The translations under genes and the position numbers were made by a program. A stretch of DNA of 64,000 nt from Lysobacter sp. GX 14042 (lineage in GTDB: Bacteria; Pseudomonadota; Gammaproteobacteria; Xanthomonadales; Xanthomonadaceae): positions 124,001 to 188,000 of the forward strand of contig NZ_JAJUWY010000006.1 of assembly GCF_021390425.1 (NCBI RefSeq). Reading direction: 5' to 3'. The number at the start of each line of letters is the position of its first letter. The stretch's first letter is position 1. Positions 25,245-32,404 of the stretch are shown here, in pieces. The notes beneath the pieces are model-generated. The model was not told the origin of the DNA. It saw only the letters and a program-made list of their open reading frames with translations, and ran no database searches.

Positions 25245-25274
25245 ATTGTCGGCGGTAATGAGAATCATTGTCAA
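25245..25274 (-). promoter_or_regulatory. Fur-boxed promoter of the siderophore ABC operon
   Basis: The 19 bases at 25254-25272 (GGTAATGAGAATCATTGTC) match the Fur consensus GATAATGATAATCATTATC at 16 positions. On the minus strand a perfect -35 TTGACA (25269-25274) and a -10-like GACAAT (25245-25250) with an 18-base spacer enclose it. Fur-Fe bound here would cover the -35 and the spacer and so repress transcription when iron is plentiful. Confidence 0.85.
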
Positions 25275-25308
25275 AACGAATGCCCGGCGCGTGACCGGGC
25301 AAGGGGGA

Positions 25309-26502
25309 TCACCGGCCCGTGGCTTCCTGTGCAAGGGACTCTTCCAGTGCGCTGAAGGCCGAGTGCCCGCCCAGGCGTTCATCCGGCATGCCGGTGGCGA
25401 ACCAGAGCACGCCGGTGCCGGCGTCGTAGTCGAGCCACAGGCCGGATTGCAGGCCATAGGCGGAGCCGGAGTGGCCCACGCGGGCGACACCGTCGCCGAA
25501 TGGCGCGTCGCGGCAGCCGTCCACCGCCGTGGCGAGGGTCTGGACGGCGAGGCCATAGCGGCAGAAGAAGCCGCCCTCCGTGTCGCCGTTGGGAGCGCCG
25601 GCATCACCGTTGTAGGTCCACAGCGGCGTGGCCAGGGTGCGGAGCGAAGCGGGCATCAGCAGGCGCACGCCGTCCAGTTCGCCCCCACCCAGGAGCAGCC
25701 GCCCGATCCGCGCCAGGTCGTTGGCCGAAATCCGCAGTCCGCCCTGCGGGGAGAACAGGCCGCCGTTCGTGCCCGGGCGCCATGCCGCGAGCTCGCAGCC
25801 CGCGTCACCGGCGAGCACGGGACAATCGGGGCGCTTCCCGCCCAGCCGGTCATTGGCCGGGTCGCCGTCGCCGTCGTAGAGCACCACTGCGCGGGCGATG
25901 GCATCGTCGCTGCAGCCGGTCCAGGTGAAACAGGCGTCGAGCCCGAGCGGGTCCAGTACCAGCCGATCCATCAGCCGGTCGAAACGCTCGCCGGTGGCGC
26001 GCTCCATGATCTGCGCCACCAGCGGGAAGTTGAGGTTGGTGTAGCGAAAGTACGTCCCGGGTGGATGCCCGCTGTCCCAGGCGCGCGGGTCATCGAGGAT
26101 GCCGCGCAGCTGTCCGCCCAGCGGCGTCTGCCAGTAGCCGGCCTCATCGGTGAGGCTGGAGCGGTGCGAGAGCAGCAGGCGCAGCGTGACGGGGGTATCC
26201 GGGTAGGCGGGATTGCGCAGCGTCCATCCCAGTGCCGCGCTGACGTCGGCATCCAGGTCCAGCGTGCCGGCCTCGACCAGCCGCATCACCCCGATCGCGG
26301 TCACCAGCTTGGAGATCGAGGCGATCCGCACCGGGTCGTCCGCGGTGACCTCGCGGCCGGTGGCCCGGTCGGCCAGGCCGTCGGTGGCGGTCGCGGTAAT
26401 GCCCTCGCGGTCGAAGGCGACGCGCACAGTGGCGACGGGGCTGGCGGCCTGCGCCAACGGCGCCGACAGGAGAAGCAGGGCGGGCAGGAGGAACCGGTTC
26501 AT
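25309..26502 (-). CDS. secreted serine hydrolase, beta-lactamase/class C family
   Basis: 397 residues with an N-terminal signal peptide ending at AQA (about residue 20). The SxxK nucleophile motif is SISK (IASISKL, about residue 63), and the second motif is YTN (TYFRYTNLNFPLV, about 155). VGHSGSAYGLQSG serves as the third H/KxG-type motif. It resembles class C beta-lactamase-like esterases or D-alanyl carboxypeptidases rather than a true resistance enzyme. Four cysteines in the middle (CFTWTGC, CPVLAGDAGC) probably form disulphides. Confidence 0.85.
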   Translation of the reverse strand: MNRFLLPALLLLSAPLAQAASPVATVRVAFDREGITATATDGLADRATGREVTADDPVRIASISKLVTAIGVMRLVEAGTLDLDADVSAALGWTLRNPAYPDTPVTLRLLLSHRSSLTDEAGYWQTPLGGQLRGILDDPRAWDSGHPPGTYFRYTNLNFPLVAQIMERATGERFDRLMDRLVLDPLGLDACFTWTGCSDDAIARAVVLYDGDGDPANDRLGGKRPDCPVLAGDAGCELAAWRPGTNGGLFSPQGGLRISANDLARIGRLLLGGGELDGVRLLMPASLRTLATPLWTYNGDAGAPNGDTEGGFFCRYGLAVQTLATAVDGCRDAPFGDGVARVGHSGSAYGLQSGLWLDYDAGTGVLWFATGMPDERLGGHSAFSALEESLAQEATGR

Positions 26503-26616
26503 GTTCCCGATGGTAGCGGCAGCAACCCCGCCTCCACCGCGAAGGCCCGCCGGGACGATGCGACGTTGACGGATCACGCGGTATCCAGGGGCAGCCACGG
26601 TGAGAGCCGCGTTCCC

Positions 26617-26718
26617 ATGCCAGTCCGAATCCGCACTTCCGGTTGCCTGCCCGGCATCATCGCCTCGGTCGTCCTCACGATCGTGCTCAACCTGCTGCTG
26701 CGGGCGTGCACCTCGTGA
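26617..26718 (+). CDS. 33-residue single-pass membrane peptide coupled to DUF72
   Basis: ATG 26617 to TGA 26716-26718. The peptide has a short basic N-terminus (MPVRIRTSGC) and one hydrophobic helix (LPGIIASVVLTIVLNLLLRA), so about 20 residues span the membrane. Its stop overlaps the GTG start of the DUF72 gene as GTGA, which supports both genes being real and coupled. Small peptides of this kind with a Cys-Leu-Pro and LNLLLR ending occur in Xanthomonadaceae from memory; the function is unknown. Confidence 0.55.
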   Translation: MPVRIRTSGCLPGIIASVVLTIVLNLLLRACTS

Positions 26719-27470
26719 CGCCGGCCGCCGGGCCGATTTTCCGGGTCGGCTGCGCCGGCTGGTCGATTCCCTCGCGCCACGCGCCCCTTTTTGGCGAGGG
26801 TGAAAGCCACTTGGCGCGCTACGCCACCCGCTTCTCGGTGGTCGAGGTCAACTCGACCTTCTACCGCCTGCACCTGCCGCGGACCTTCGAGCGCTGGGCG
26901 GCCACGGTGCCGGACGACTTCCGGTTCTCGGTCAAGATGCCGCGTTCGATCACCCATGAGGCGCGGCTGCGTGCCGTGGGCACGGCGCTGTCGGTGTTCC
27001 TCGATCCGGTCGCCGCGCTGGGTCCCAAACTGGGTGGGATGCTGGTGCAGTTGCCGCCGAGCCTCGCGTTTGATGCGCGGGTGGCCGACACGTTCTTCGC
27101 GATGCTGCGGCGTCGGACCCCGGTGCCGGTCGCCTGCGAACCGCGCCACGCCAGCTGGTTCGATCCGGCCATCGACAGCCTCTGGGACCGGTATGGGATT
27201 ACGCGGGTCGCGGCCGACCCGGCGCGGCTGCCGGCGGCGGCACATCCGGGCGGGTGCGCGGCAGGTTGGCGCTACTGGCGCTGGCACGGCTCGCCACGCG
27301 TGTACTACAGCCGCTACGACGACGCCGCGCTGCAGTCGCTCGCGGCGGCGATGCGCGCGCGGGCCGCGCCGGCGGCGCCGGCCTGGTGCATCCTCGACAA
27401 CACCGCGGCCGGCCATGCCATCGAGGACGCCGCGCGGCTGCAGGCCTTGCTCGATCGGGTGGACGGATAG
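26715..27470 (+). CDS. DUF72 family protein (TIM-barrel-like)
   Basis: 251 residues from GTG 26715, overlapping the preceding stop; upstream in-frame GTG codons exist but lack this coupling. Family signatures are FRVGCAGWSIPSRH at the N-terminus, YATRFSVVEVNSTFYRLHLPRTFERWAATVPDDFRFSVKMPRSITH, GGMLVQLPPSLAFD, ACEPRHASWFD and YWRWHGSPRVYYSRY. DUF72 proteins adopt a TIM barrel related to endonuclease IV or xylose isomerase; the activity is unknown. It may form an operon with the small membrane peptide only. Confidence 0.88.
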   Translation: MTPAAGPIFRVGCAGWSIPSRHAPLFGEGESHLARYATRFSVVEVNSTFYRLHLPRTFERWAATVPDDFRFSVKMPRSITHEARLRAVGTALSVFLDPVAALGPKLGGMLVQLPPSLAFDARVADTFFAMLRRRTPVPVACEPRHASWFDPAIDSLWDRYGITRVAADPARLPAAAHPGGCAAGWRYWRWHGSPRVYYSRYDDAALQSLAAAMRARAAPAAPAWCILDNTAAGHAIEDAARLQALLDRVDG

Positions 27471-27481
27471 AACCGCCCGGA

Positions 27482-27838
27482 TCAGCGGGCGAGGGTGACC
27501 TTCTCCACGGCGTAGCCGCCGGTGGTGCGTACCCAGACGTTGACCTCGGGGCCGGCGGCGTTGCTGCCGCCCAGGGTGGGTGGTTCGCCTTCCGGCAGGC
27601 GCGGTTCGAACACCACCTGCACCACGCCGTCCCGGGACGGGTTCACGTGGACGGTGTAGTCATCGAGCTGCGAAGCCGGAGCCTTTTCGGCGAAGGCGGG
27701 CAGGGCGGTGGCGAGGGCGCGCACGGCGGCCCCGTCGAGTTCAAGTGCGCGTGTGTCCATGGGCTGGGTGCCGGTGGCGAAGGCGGCGGTCGCGAAGGTG
27801 GTCATGATCAGCAGTCCCGTAAGCAGGAGGTTCTTCAA
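27482..27838 (-). CDS. periplasmic protein of unknown function
   Basis: 118 residues. The N-terminal MKNLLLTGLLIMTTFATAAFA is a Sec signal peptide. The mature part contains DGAAVRALATALPAFAEKAPASQLDDYTVHVNPSRDG and VQVVFEPRLPEGEPPTLGGSNAAGPEVNVWVRTTGGYAVEKV, suggesting a small alpha/beta fold. I recognise no family. It lies just downstream of the DUF4329 gene on the same strand; a partner or immunity role is possible but not shown. Confidence 0.65.
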   Translation of the reverse strand: MKNLLLTGLLIMTTFATAAFATGTQPMDTRALELDGAAVRALATALPAFAEKAPASQLDDYTVHVNPSRDGVVQVVFEPRLPEGEPPTLGGSNAAGPEVNVWVRTTGGYAVEKVTLAR

Positions 27839-27885
27839 GGCGGCGGTCCAGTTTCAGGGGATGGACCGGCGTACGCCGGGGCGGG

Positions 27886-28656
27886 TCAGACCGGAATCAT
27901 GATACCGGGCGGCGGCAGGTCCGGCTGGCGGTCCTCGCGGCCGCGGGTGCCTTCCTGGATCACCGTGTCCTGGCGGGTCGCCGAATCGTACCTGCGGAAA
28001 TCGCCGCTGGGCGTGGACACGTAGATCACCGGGCCCCAGTAGCCGCCGTCGGCGACGCGCTTGTCCTGCTGCGAGAAGTGGTCGCTGTTGAACTGGTCGC
28101 CGTCCTTGTCGGTCCGGGTGCCGTCGGCCTTCGAGTAGTCGGCATGGCCGTGGTAGCAGGCCTCCAGCGCCATGCCCTCCGGCTGCGGCACCTGGCTGGG
28201 GTCGAAGCCGTCGAGGGTGCCCGGCATCGGGGTGGTGACGAAGAACTCGCCGGCCGCGTTGCTGAAGACCAGCCCGCCGTTCTCGAGGTTGATCTCGATG
28301 GATAGCGGGTTGGAGTAATTCATCATCTCGATGGCGGCCGCATCGTTGCTCGGGAACGGGCCCAGGGCGGTGCCCGGCGGCACCAGCGGCGCGACTTCGG
28401 CGACGTTGACCGGAATCGTGCGGTCGGCGGCGATCGCCTGCGCGCCCTGCTGCGCCAGCACCTCGTCGGTCAGGGTGCCGTTGGCCTCCAAGCCGGCGAT
28501 CAGGTCGTAGGCCTGCCCGCGCTGTTCCGGCGTGGCCGCCTGCGCGGTGAAGCGGTCGACCAGTCCTTCGTAGCGCGGGTTGTCGCGGAGGGGCTGGAGG
28601 GCCTCGATGCCGCGGGCGGCGTCAACAGCGGCGTGGGAGATTGCGGATACGGTCAT
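27886..28656 (-). CDS. DUF4329 domain protein, putative JAMM-like effector
   Basis: 256 residues, no signal peptide. The first 90 residues are helical with a low-complexity feel. Residues about 105-235 match DUF4329: NDAAAIEMMNYSNPLSIEINLENGGLVFSNAAGEFFVTTP, then ACYHGHADYSK, FSQQDKRVADGGYWGPVIYVSTPSGDFRRYD. The pattern Glu - HxH - SxxD resembles the JAMM metalloprotease site. DUF4329 is often the C-terminal domain of RHS-type toxins. Two genes upstream lie type VI amidase and PAAR genes. An effector role is inferred. Confidence 0.6.
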   Translation of the reverse strand: MTVSAISHAAVDAARGIEALQPLRDNPRYEGLVDRFTAQAATPEQRGQAYDLIAGLEANGTLTDEVLAQQGAQAIAADRTIPVNVAEVAPLVPPGTALGPFPSNDAAAIEMMNYSNPLSIEINLENGGLVFSNAAGEFFVTTPMPGTLDGFDPSQVPQPEGMALEACYHGHADYSKADGTRTDKDGDQFNSDHFSQQDKRVADGGYWGPVIYVSTPSGDFRRYDSATRQDTVIQEGTRGREDRQPDLPPPGIMIPV

Positions 28657-28754
28657 GGCCAGGGGTCCATACGATGGCGTGCGGACCGTTGTCGCCCTTC
28701 CCGGGCGTCGTGGCAATCTGGGGAAACCCCGTGGTCGGGCAAGCCCGGGGTCGA

Positions 28755-28997
28755 TCAGGGCACCGGATTGCCGTCGCGGTCCACCACCAGCCGCACCCGC
28801 TTTCCGTCGTGATAGAAGCTCGCCCGGTAAAGCCCCTCGTCCGCGCCGGTGCCGCGCTCGCACAGCACGGTGATCTGCTGCGTGTCCATCAGCCGCCGGA
28901 ACTCGTCGACCGCCAAGCCAAGCCCGCAAGCCACCAGCGCGCCGTCGATCTCGACAGTGTGCGAGGGGTTCAAGTCGATGGGGATGGCGCGGCCCAT
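28755..28997 (-). CDS. DUF6522-like small protein
   Basis: 80 residues starting MGRAIPIDLNPSHTVEIDGALVACGLGLAVDEFRRLM. The mid-part QQITVLCERGTGADEGLYRASFYHDGKRVRLVVDRDGNPV fits DUF6522, whose hallmarks are a CERGxGxDxG motif and a closing VVDxxG. The single Cys precedes a glycine-rich turn. Function unknown. A palindrome of FNR/Dnr type (29055-29068) lies 58 bases upstream. It is on the same strand as the DUF4329 gene but 98 bases apart, so it may be a separate unit. Confidence 0.65.
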   Translation of the reverse strand: MGRAIPIDLNPSHTVEIDGALVACGLGLAVDEFRRLMDTQQITVLCERGTGADEGLYRASFYHDGKRVRLVVDRDGNPVP

Positions 28998-29054
28998 CGG
29001 GGATCTCCAGGGTTTGTGACGGTCCCAGCCTGGCGCCCATGGATGGGGGGCGCC

Positions 29055-29068
29055 ATGACCTGGGTCAG
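29055..29068 (-). promoter_or_regulatory. FNR/Dnr-type box upstream of the DUF6522 gene
   Basis: ATGACCTGGGTCAG, which reads CTGACCCAGGTCAT on the minus strand: half-sites TGAC and GTCA separated by 4 bases. The FNR/Anr/Dnr consensus is TTGAT-N4-ATCAA, with TTGAC-N4-GTCAA variants common in denitrifiers. Distance to the DUF6522 start is 58 bases, about where an activator sits. Two other genes in the window have similar sites. Confidence 0.45.
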
Positions 29069-29518
29069 TCATTCCGGATCGAACCCGTCGGCGGGCATGA
29101 GTACCAGAGGCGCACATTCCGCCGCGCTGCATCCCCAGTGGCGGATTTCCTTCCCGGACCGCCACACCGCGGTGCCCCCTCCACCTATGGAGAAGGACCA
29201 GTCGTGCTGCGCGGCTCGCAGTTCGCCACTGACCGCGCATGACACCTGGTAGAAACCGGAATATGGCGCGTCGTCATGCTCGGTTGCGAGCCGGAAAAAT
29301 CGCATGACCTGGGTCGGCGTGAGCCGCCACTCGTGGCAGGCACGTTCCAGCGCTGGATCATCGGAAGTCCCGGTATAACGGGCCGCGTCGACAGAGAGCA
29401 CCTCAATTCCGCCTGTCGCGGCTGTGGCCGTACCAACTCGCTGATCCGCTGAGGCGCATGTGGCGATGCCCGCGCATGCACACGCGATCACCAGCAATAC
29501 GACCCCGTGGTTGCTCAT
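29069..29518 (-). CDS. secreted protein, candidate immunity protein of the amidase effector
   Basis: 149 residues. The N-terminus MSNHGVVLLVIACACAGIATCASA is a signal sequence that may be lipoprotein-like. The mature part has four cysteines (RACHEW, QVSCAV, HWGCSAAECAP) and a central HDWSFSIGGGGTAVW. Its ATG overlaps the stop of the upstream amidase (29515-29518), the usual order for a type VI amidase effector followed by its periplasmic immunity protein. The direct sequence evidence is only signal peptide plus position. With the amidase truncated, the gene may be a surviving orphan. Confidence 0.55.
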   Translation of the reverse strand: MSNHGVVLLVIACACAGIATCASADQRVGTATAATGGIEVLSVDAARYTGTSDDPALERACHEWRLTPTQVMRFFRLATEHDDAPYSGFYQVSCAVSGELRAAQHDWSFSIGGGGTAVWRSGKEIRHWGCSAAECAPLVLMPADGFDPE

Positions 29519-29949
29519 GGCTCCTCACCATGAATGTAGAGGCCGGCACCTTCTCCGCCCTTCTTGTAGGAGATGACGTCGTGCTCGTGCACGTCCGTAT
29601 CAGTCAGGTCGTAAGTGCGTTTCAGTATTCGCACGAGGGTCCGGATCGACTCGGTCTGCTCGGCAGTCGGTGCTTCCCACGTGGCTTGATCAGGATCGTC
29701 CGGTCCACAGTTGGTGAGGCATTGGGACACGACTTCGATCCCGACACTGTCTTCGTTCAACGGGAAGCGATCGGGATAAGGCTTTGTTTTTTCGTGATTG
29801 TGGATCTTCGTGGGCGCCCATCCCCAGCTCCGGATCCGCTCTGATTCTTCCATGGAACAGGTGCCTTCGTGATAGCACCGCGATTTGATTTTGCCGACGT
29901 GGTGGGTGTGCTTGAGCAGGCTGGCTGTCTGGACGGGTGGAGGATTCGC
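29515..29949 (-). pseudogene. 5'-truncated N-acetylmuramoyl-L-alanine amidase (type VI effector remnant)
   Basis: The frame is open from 29949, after an in-frame TAG at 29950-29952, to the stop at 29515. It reads QTASLLKHTHHVGKIKSRC, then PYPDRFPLNEDSVGIEVVSQ and DVHEHDVISYKKGGEGAG, which match the C-terminal two-thirds of Amidase_2 effectors found next to PAAR genes. The N-terminal 60-100 residues, including the first zinc-binding His of an IVLHxT motif, are missing. The first ATG (29853) lies downstream of the second zinc His. It is therefore probably inactive. It starts 18 bases after the PAAR stop, so a deletion at the PAAR-amidase junction is likely. Confidence 0.65.
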
Positions 29950-29967
29950 CTACGGCCACGAACCGGG

Positions 29968-30558
29968 TCATACCGCTGCCTCTTCGCCCAGCTCGATCCG
30001 CACCACTTCGGATTTCCCGCTGGTGACCAGGTGGGTGGCGCCGGCGCGGTCGGTCGTGCCTTGTTCATTCGTGCCATTACTGCGCAGGATGCGATAGGCG
30101 CGATGAGCCAGTGGCTTTCCGGTCTCGGCAGACCTGAGGATAAAGGTTTCGCTGAAAGTTCCGTCGTCTGCAGCAGCATTTGCAGCCTCGGGTGGCCGCA
30201 TGGCAGCAATCAGTCCCTGCATGGTGGCAGGTCCTGTGGAGGCCGCATGGATCGAGCGCTTTGGCCTTGCGGACGCTGCGCGACCGCCTCCAGCATCAAG
30301 AAACACCCGCACCTGCTCCACCCCCATCACCGAGCACCCGCACGACAGCTTGCTGCCATGCAGGGCCACGGGCTGGCCGTCGATGAGGGTGGTGGTGTCG
30401 CCGTCGACGATCAGGAAGCTGCCCTGGTGCTTCGGGCAGGTCGCGCTGTCGTTGACGCGGGCGACGGGCTTGCCGTCGATGTCGGTGAATGGCGAGCCGG
30501 TGATCACCTTGCCGCCGCTGCTGGTGGGGTCGCCCACCACGATCCACATCCTTGTCAT
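29968..30558 (-). CDS. PAAR domain protein (type VI secretion spike tip)
   Basis: 196 residues. Residues 1-95 are a PAAR domain: MTRMWIVVGDPTSSGGKVITGSP, VARVNDSATCPKHQG, DTTTLIDGQPVALHGSKLSCGCSV, with Cys/His zinc ligands at the tip. The C-terminal part (FILRSAETGKPLAHRAYRILRSNGTNEQGTTDRAG) is a small beta domain that extends many PAAR proteins and probably carries cargo. PAAR proteins sharpen the VgrG spike and recruit effectors such as the amidase encoded next door. No VgrG or other type VI structural genes are in the window, so this is an orphan effector island. Confidence 0.85.
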   Translation of the reverse strand: MTRMWIVVGDPTSSGGKVITGSPFTDIDGKPVARVNDSATCPKHQGSFLIVDGDTTTLIDGQPVALHGSKLSCGCSVMGVEQVRVFLDAGGGRAASARPKRSIHAASTGPATMQGLIAAMRPPEAANAAADDGTFSETFILRSAETGKPLAHRAYRILRSNGTNEQGTTDRAGATHLVTSGKSEVVRIELGEEAAV

Positions 30559-30629
30559 GGCCGGTCCTTTCCCTGGGACCGGCCAAGTCTAGCGCAAGGT
30601 TCCCGCCAGCCACCGTGCGGGCGCGGTGG

Positions 30630-32219
30630 TCACTCGCGCTCGAGCAGGCGCTTGCGCGGCATCTTTTCCTCGCGCGTGGCGGCATGCCACGCGAAGGAGG
30701 CGACGATCGCGGCGGCCTGCTTCAGGTCTTCCGGCTCGATGTGGTCGCGGGTGTCCAGGTGGCTGTGGTGGACGTTGCTGAAGTAGTCCAGCCGGTCCTG
30801 GATGAACTGGAAGCCGGGCAGGCCGACCGCGTCGAAGGAGATGTGGTCGGTGCTGCCGGTGTTGCGGGTGGCCACGGTGGTCGCGCCGACGTCATGGAAG
30901 GGCTCGAGCCAGGCCTGGAAGATCGGCACCGCCGCCAGGTTCTCCTGGGCGTAGATCCCGCGGAAGCGGCCCGAGCCGTTGTCCATGTTGAAGTAGGCCG
31001 AGAAACGCTCGTAGTCGCGCTTGCGCTGCAGCGGGCCGGTCGGATCGCGCAGCGAGCCGGGCAGCGCCTGCTGGGCCGGGTCGTTCGGTTCGGGGTAGGC
31101 GGCGAAGTGGTCGGCGACGTAGGCGCGCGAGCCGATCAGGCCCTGCTCCTCGCCACTCCACAGGGCGACCCGGATGGTGCGGTCGGGCTGGGCGCCCACG
31201 GCCTTGAGGATGCGCATGGCTTCCATCATCACCGCCACGCCGGCGGCGTTGTCGGCCGCGCCGGTGCCGGTGTGCCAGGAGTCCATGTGGGCGCCGAGCA
31301 TCACGATCTCGCCGGCCTTGCGGCCCTTGCCGGGGATCTCGGCCACGGTGTTGTGGCCGGGCTGGTCGGCCTCGTCGGTGAAGCGGGCGTCCACGTCGAC
31401 GCGCAGGCGTACGCTCTCGTCGCGCTCGAGCGCACGCACCAGCTGGTTGTAGTGCTCGGCGGCCATGGCCAGCTCGGGGATGCCCGCCGACTCGCCGGCC
31501 TTGCGCGATCCGCCGCCGCCGACGCGGATGATGCCGTTGTCCCAGCCGCTGATGCTGATCGCGGCCAGGGCCCCTTCCTCGACGAAGAACGCGTTCGTGG
31601 CCTTCGCCAGTTCCTGGCGCTCGGTGTACTTCTTCACCCGCTCGGCGCGGTCGTCCTTCTCGTCCTTCGGCACGGCGAAGGCCTGCAGTTCGGCCAAGCC
31701 GGCGTCGTCGTGGCGGTGGGAGTCGGGCTTCTCTCCGCGCGCGTACTCGCGCTCCTCGCTCAGCAGCAGGATCCGGCCGGCCAGTTTGCCCCGGTACTTC
31801 TCAAGGTCCGCGGCCTTTTCGATCTTGACCAGCAGGGCCTCGCCCTCGACCGGACCGTCGGTACCCGGGGTCCAGGCCTTGGGCAACGCATGCAGCGGCA
31901 GCTGGCGCGGGCCAAGCATCTGCACGCTGGCGTGGGTGAATTCCCAGCCGCGGCCGAAGTCGAAGGCTTCATCGTGAACGTTGGCCAGCCCCCACTCGTT
32001 GAACTTGCCACGGGTCCAGTCGTTGGCCTCGGCCATCTGCGGCGAGTTGGTCAGCCGCGGGCCGATGCCTTCGGTCAGGTGGGTGAGGGTGGCCATCACC
32101 TGGGAGTTGTGGAAGGCCTCCTGGCGGATCCTGCTCACCATGTCCAGGTCCACCGGCTCGCTGGCCATCGCGGCACCGCTGACTCCCAGGCACACCAACA
32201 TCACGCAACGCTTCAGCAT
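30630..32219 (-). CDS. M28 family zinc aminopeptidase, secreted
   Basis: 529 residues with signal peptide MLKRCVMLVCLGVSGAAMA. A protease-associated domain interrupts the fold (about residues 130-260). Zinc-site motifs are GAHMDSWHTG (His), AADNAAGVAVMME (Asp), WSGEEQGLIGS (catalytic Glu pair), MDNGSGRFRG (Asp) and GSTDHISFDAVGLPGFQF (His), all in M28 order. The product is a periplasmic or secreted aminopeptidase or carboxypeptidase (glutamate carboxypeptidase-like). It is divergent from the EamA gene across 185 bases. Confidence 0.9.
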   Translation of the reverse strand: MLKRCVMLVCLGVSGAAMASEPVDLDMVSRIRQEAFHNSQVMATLTHLTEGIGPRLTNSPQMAEANDWTRGKFNEWGLANVHDEAFDFGRGWEFTHASVQMLGPRQLPLHALPKAWTPGTDGPVEGEALLVKIEKAADLEKYRGKLAGRILLLSEEREYARGEKPDSHRHDDAGLAELQAFAVPKDEKDDRAERVKKYTERQELAKATNAFFVEEGALAAISISGWDNGIIRVGGGGSRKAGESAGIPELAMAAEHYNQLVRALERDESVRLRVDVDARFTDEADQPGHNTVAEIPGKGRKAGEIVMLGAHMDSWHTGTGAADNAAGVAVMMEAMRILKAVGAQPDRTIRVALWSGEEQGLIGSRAYVADHFAAYPEPNDPAQQALPGSLRDPTGPLQRKRDYERFSAYFNMDNGSGRFRGIYAQENLAAVPIFQAWLEPFHDVGATTVATRNTGSTDHISFDAVGLPGFQFIQDRLDYFSNVHHSHLDTRDHIEPEDLKQAAAIVASFAWHAATREEKMPRKRLLERE

Positions 32220-32404
32220 CTCGACCCCCCGGCGCCCGGACGGCGCGCTTGAAGCGGTCGACTTTATCCGCTCGCGACGCAGGTTCGCCGGGCCGTTGGT
32301 CATGCCGCCGGCGTTTGCGGCAAAAGACGCAAGGTCGGCGGAAAAAACCTGCCACGCGCCCCCGCGCGGCGGATAATGCGCCACTGCCCCGTCCCGTCCC
32401 CACG

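Noticed and set aside
29690-29971. Minus-strand frame beginning MTRFVAVGE between the PAAR and amidase genes as the true amidase start
   Set aside because: Its translation has no amidase similarity and is in another frame than the matching segment; a deletion explains the junction better than a single frameshift.
30552-32252. 566-codon plus-strand frame opposite the M28 peptidase
   Set aside because: Val/Gly/Gln/His-rich translation typical of antisense frames; all zinc motifs lie on the minus strand.
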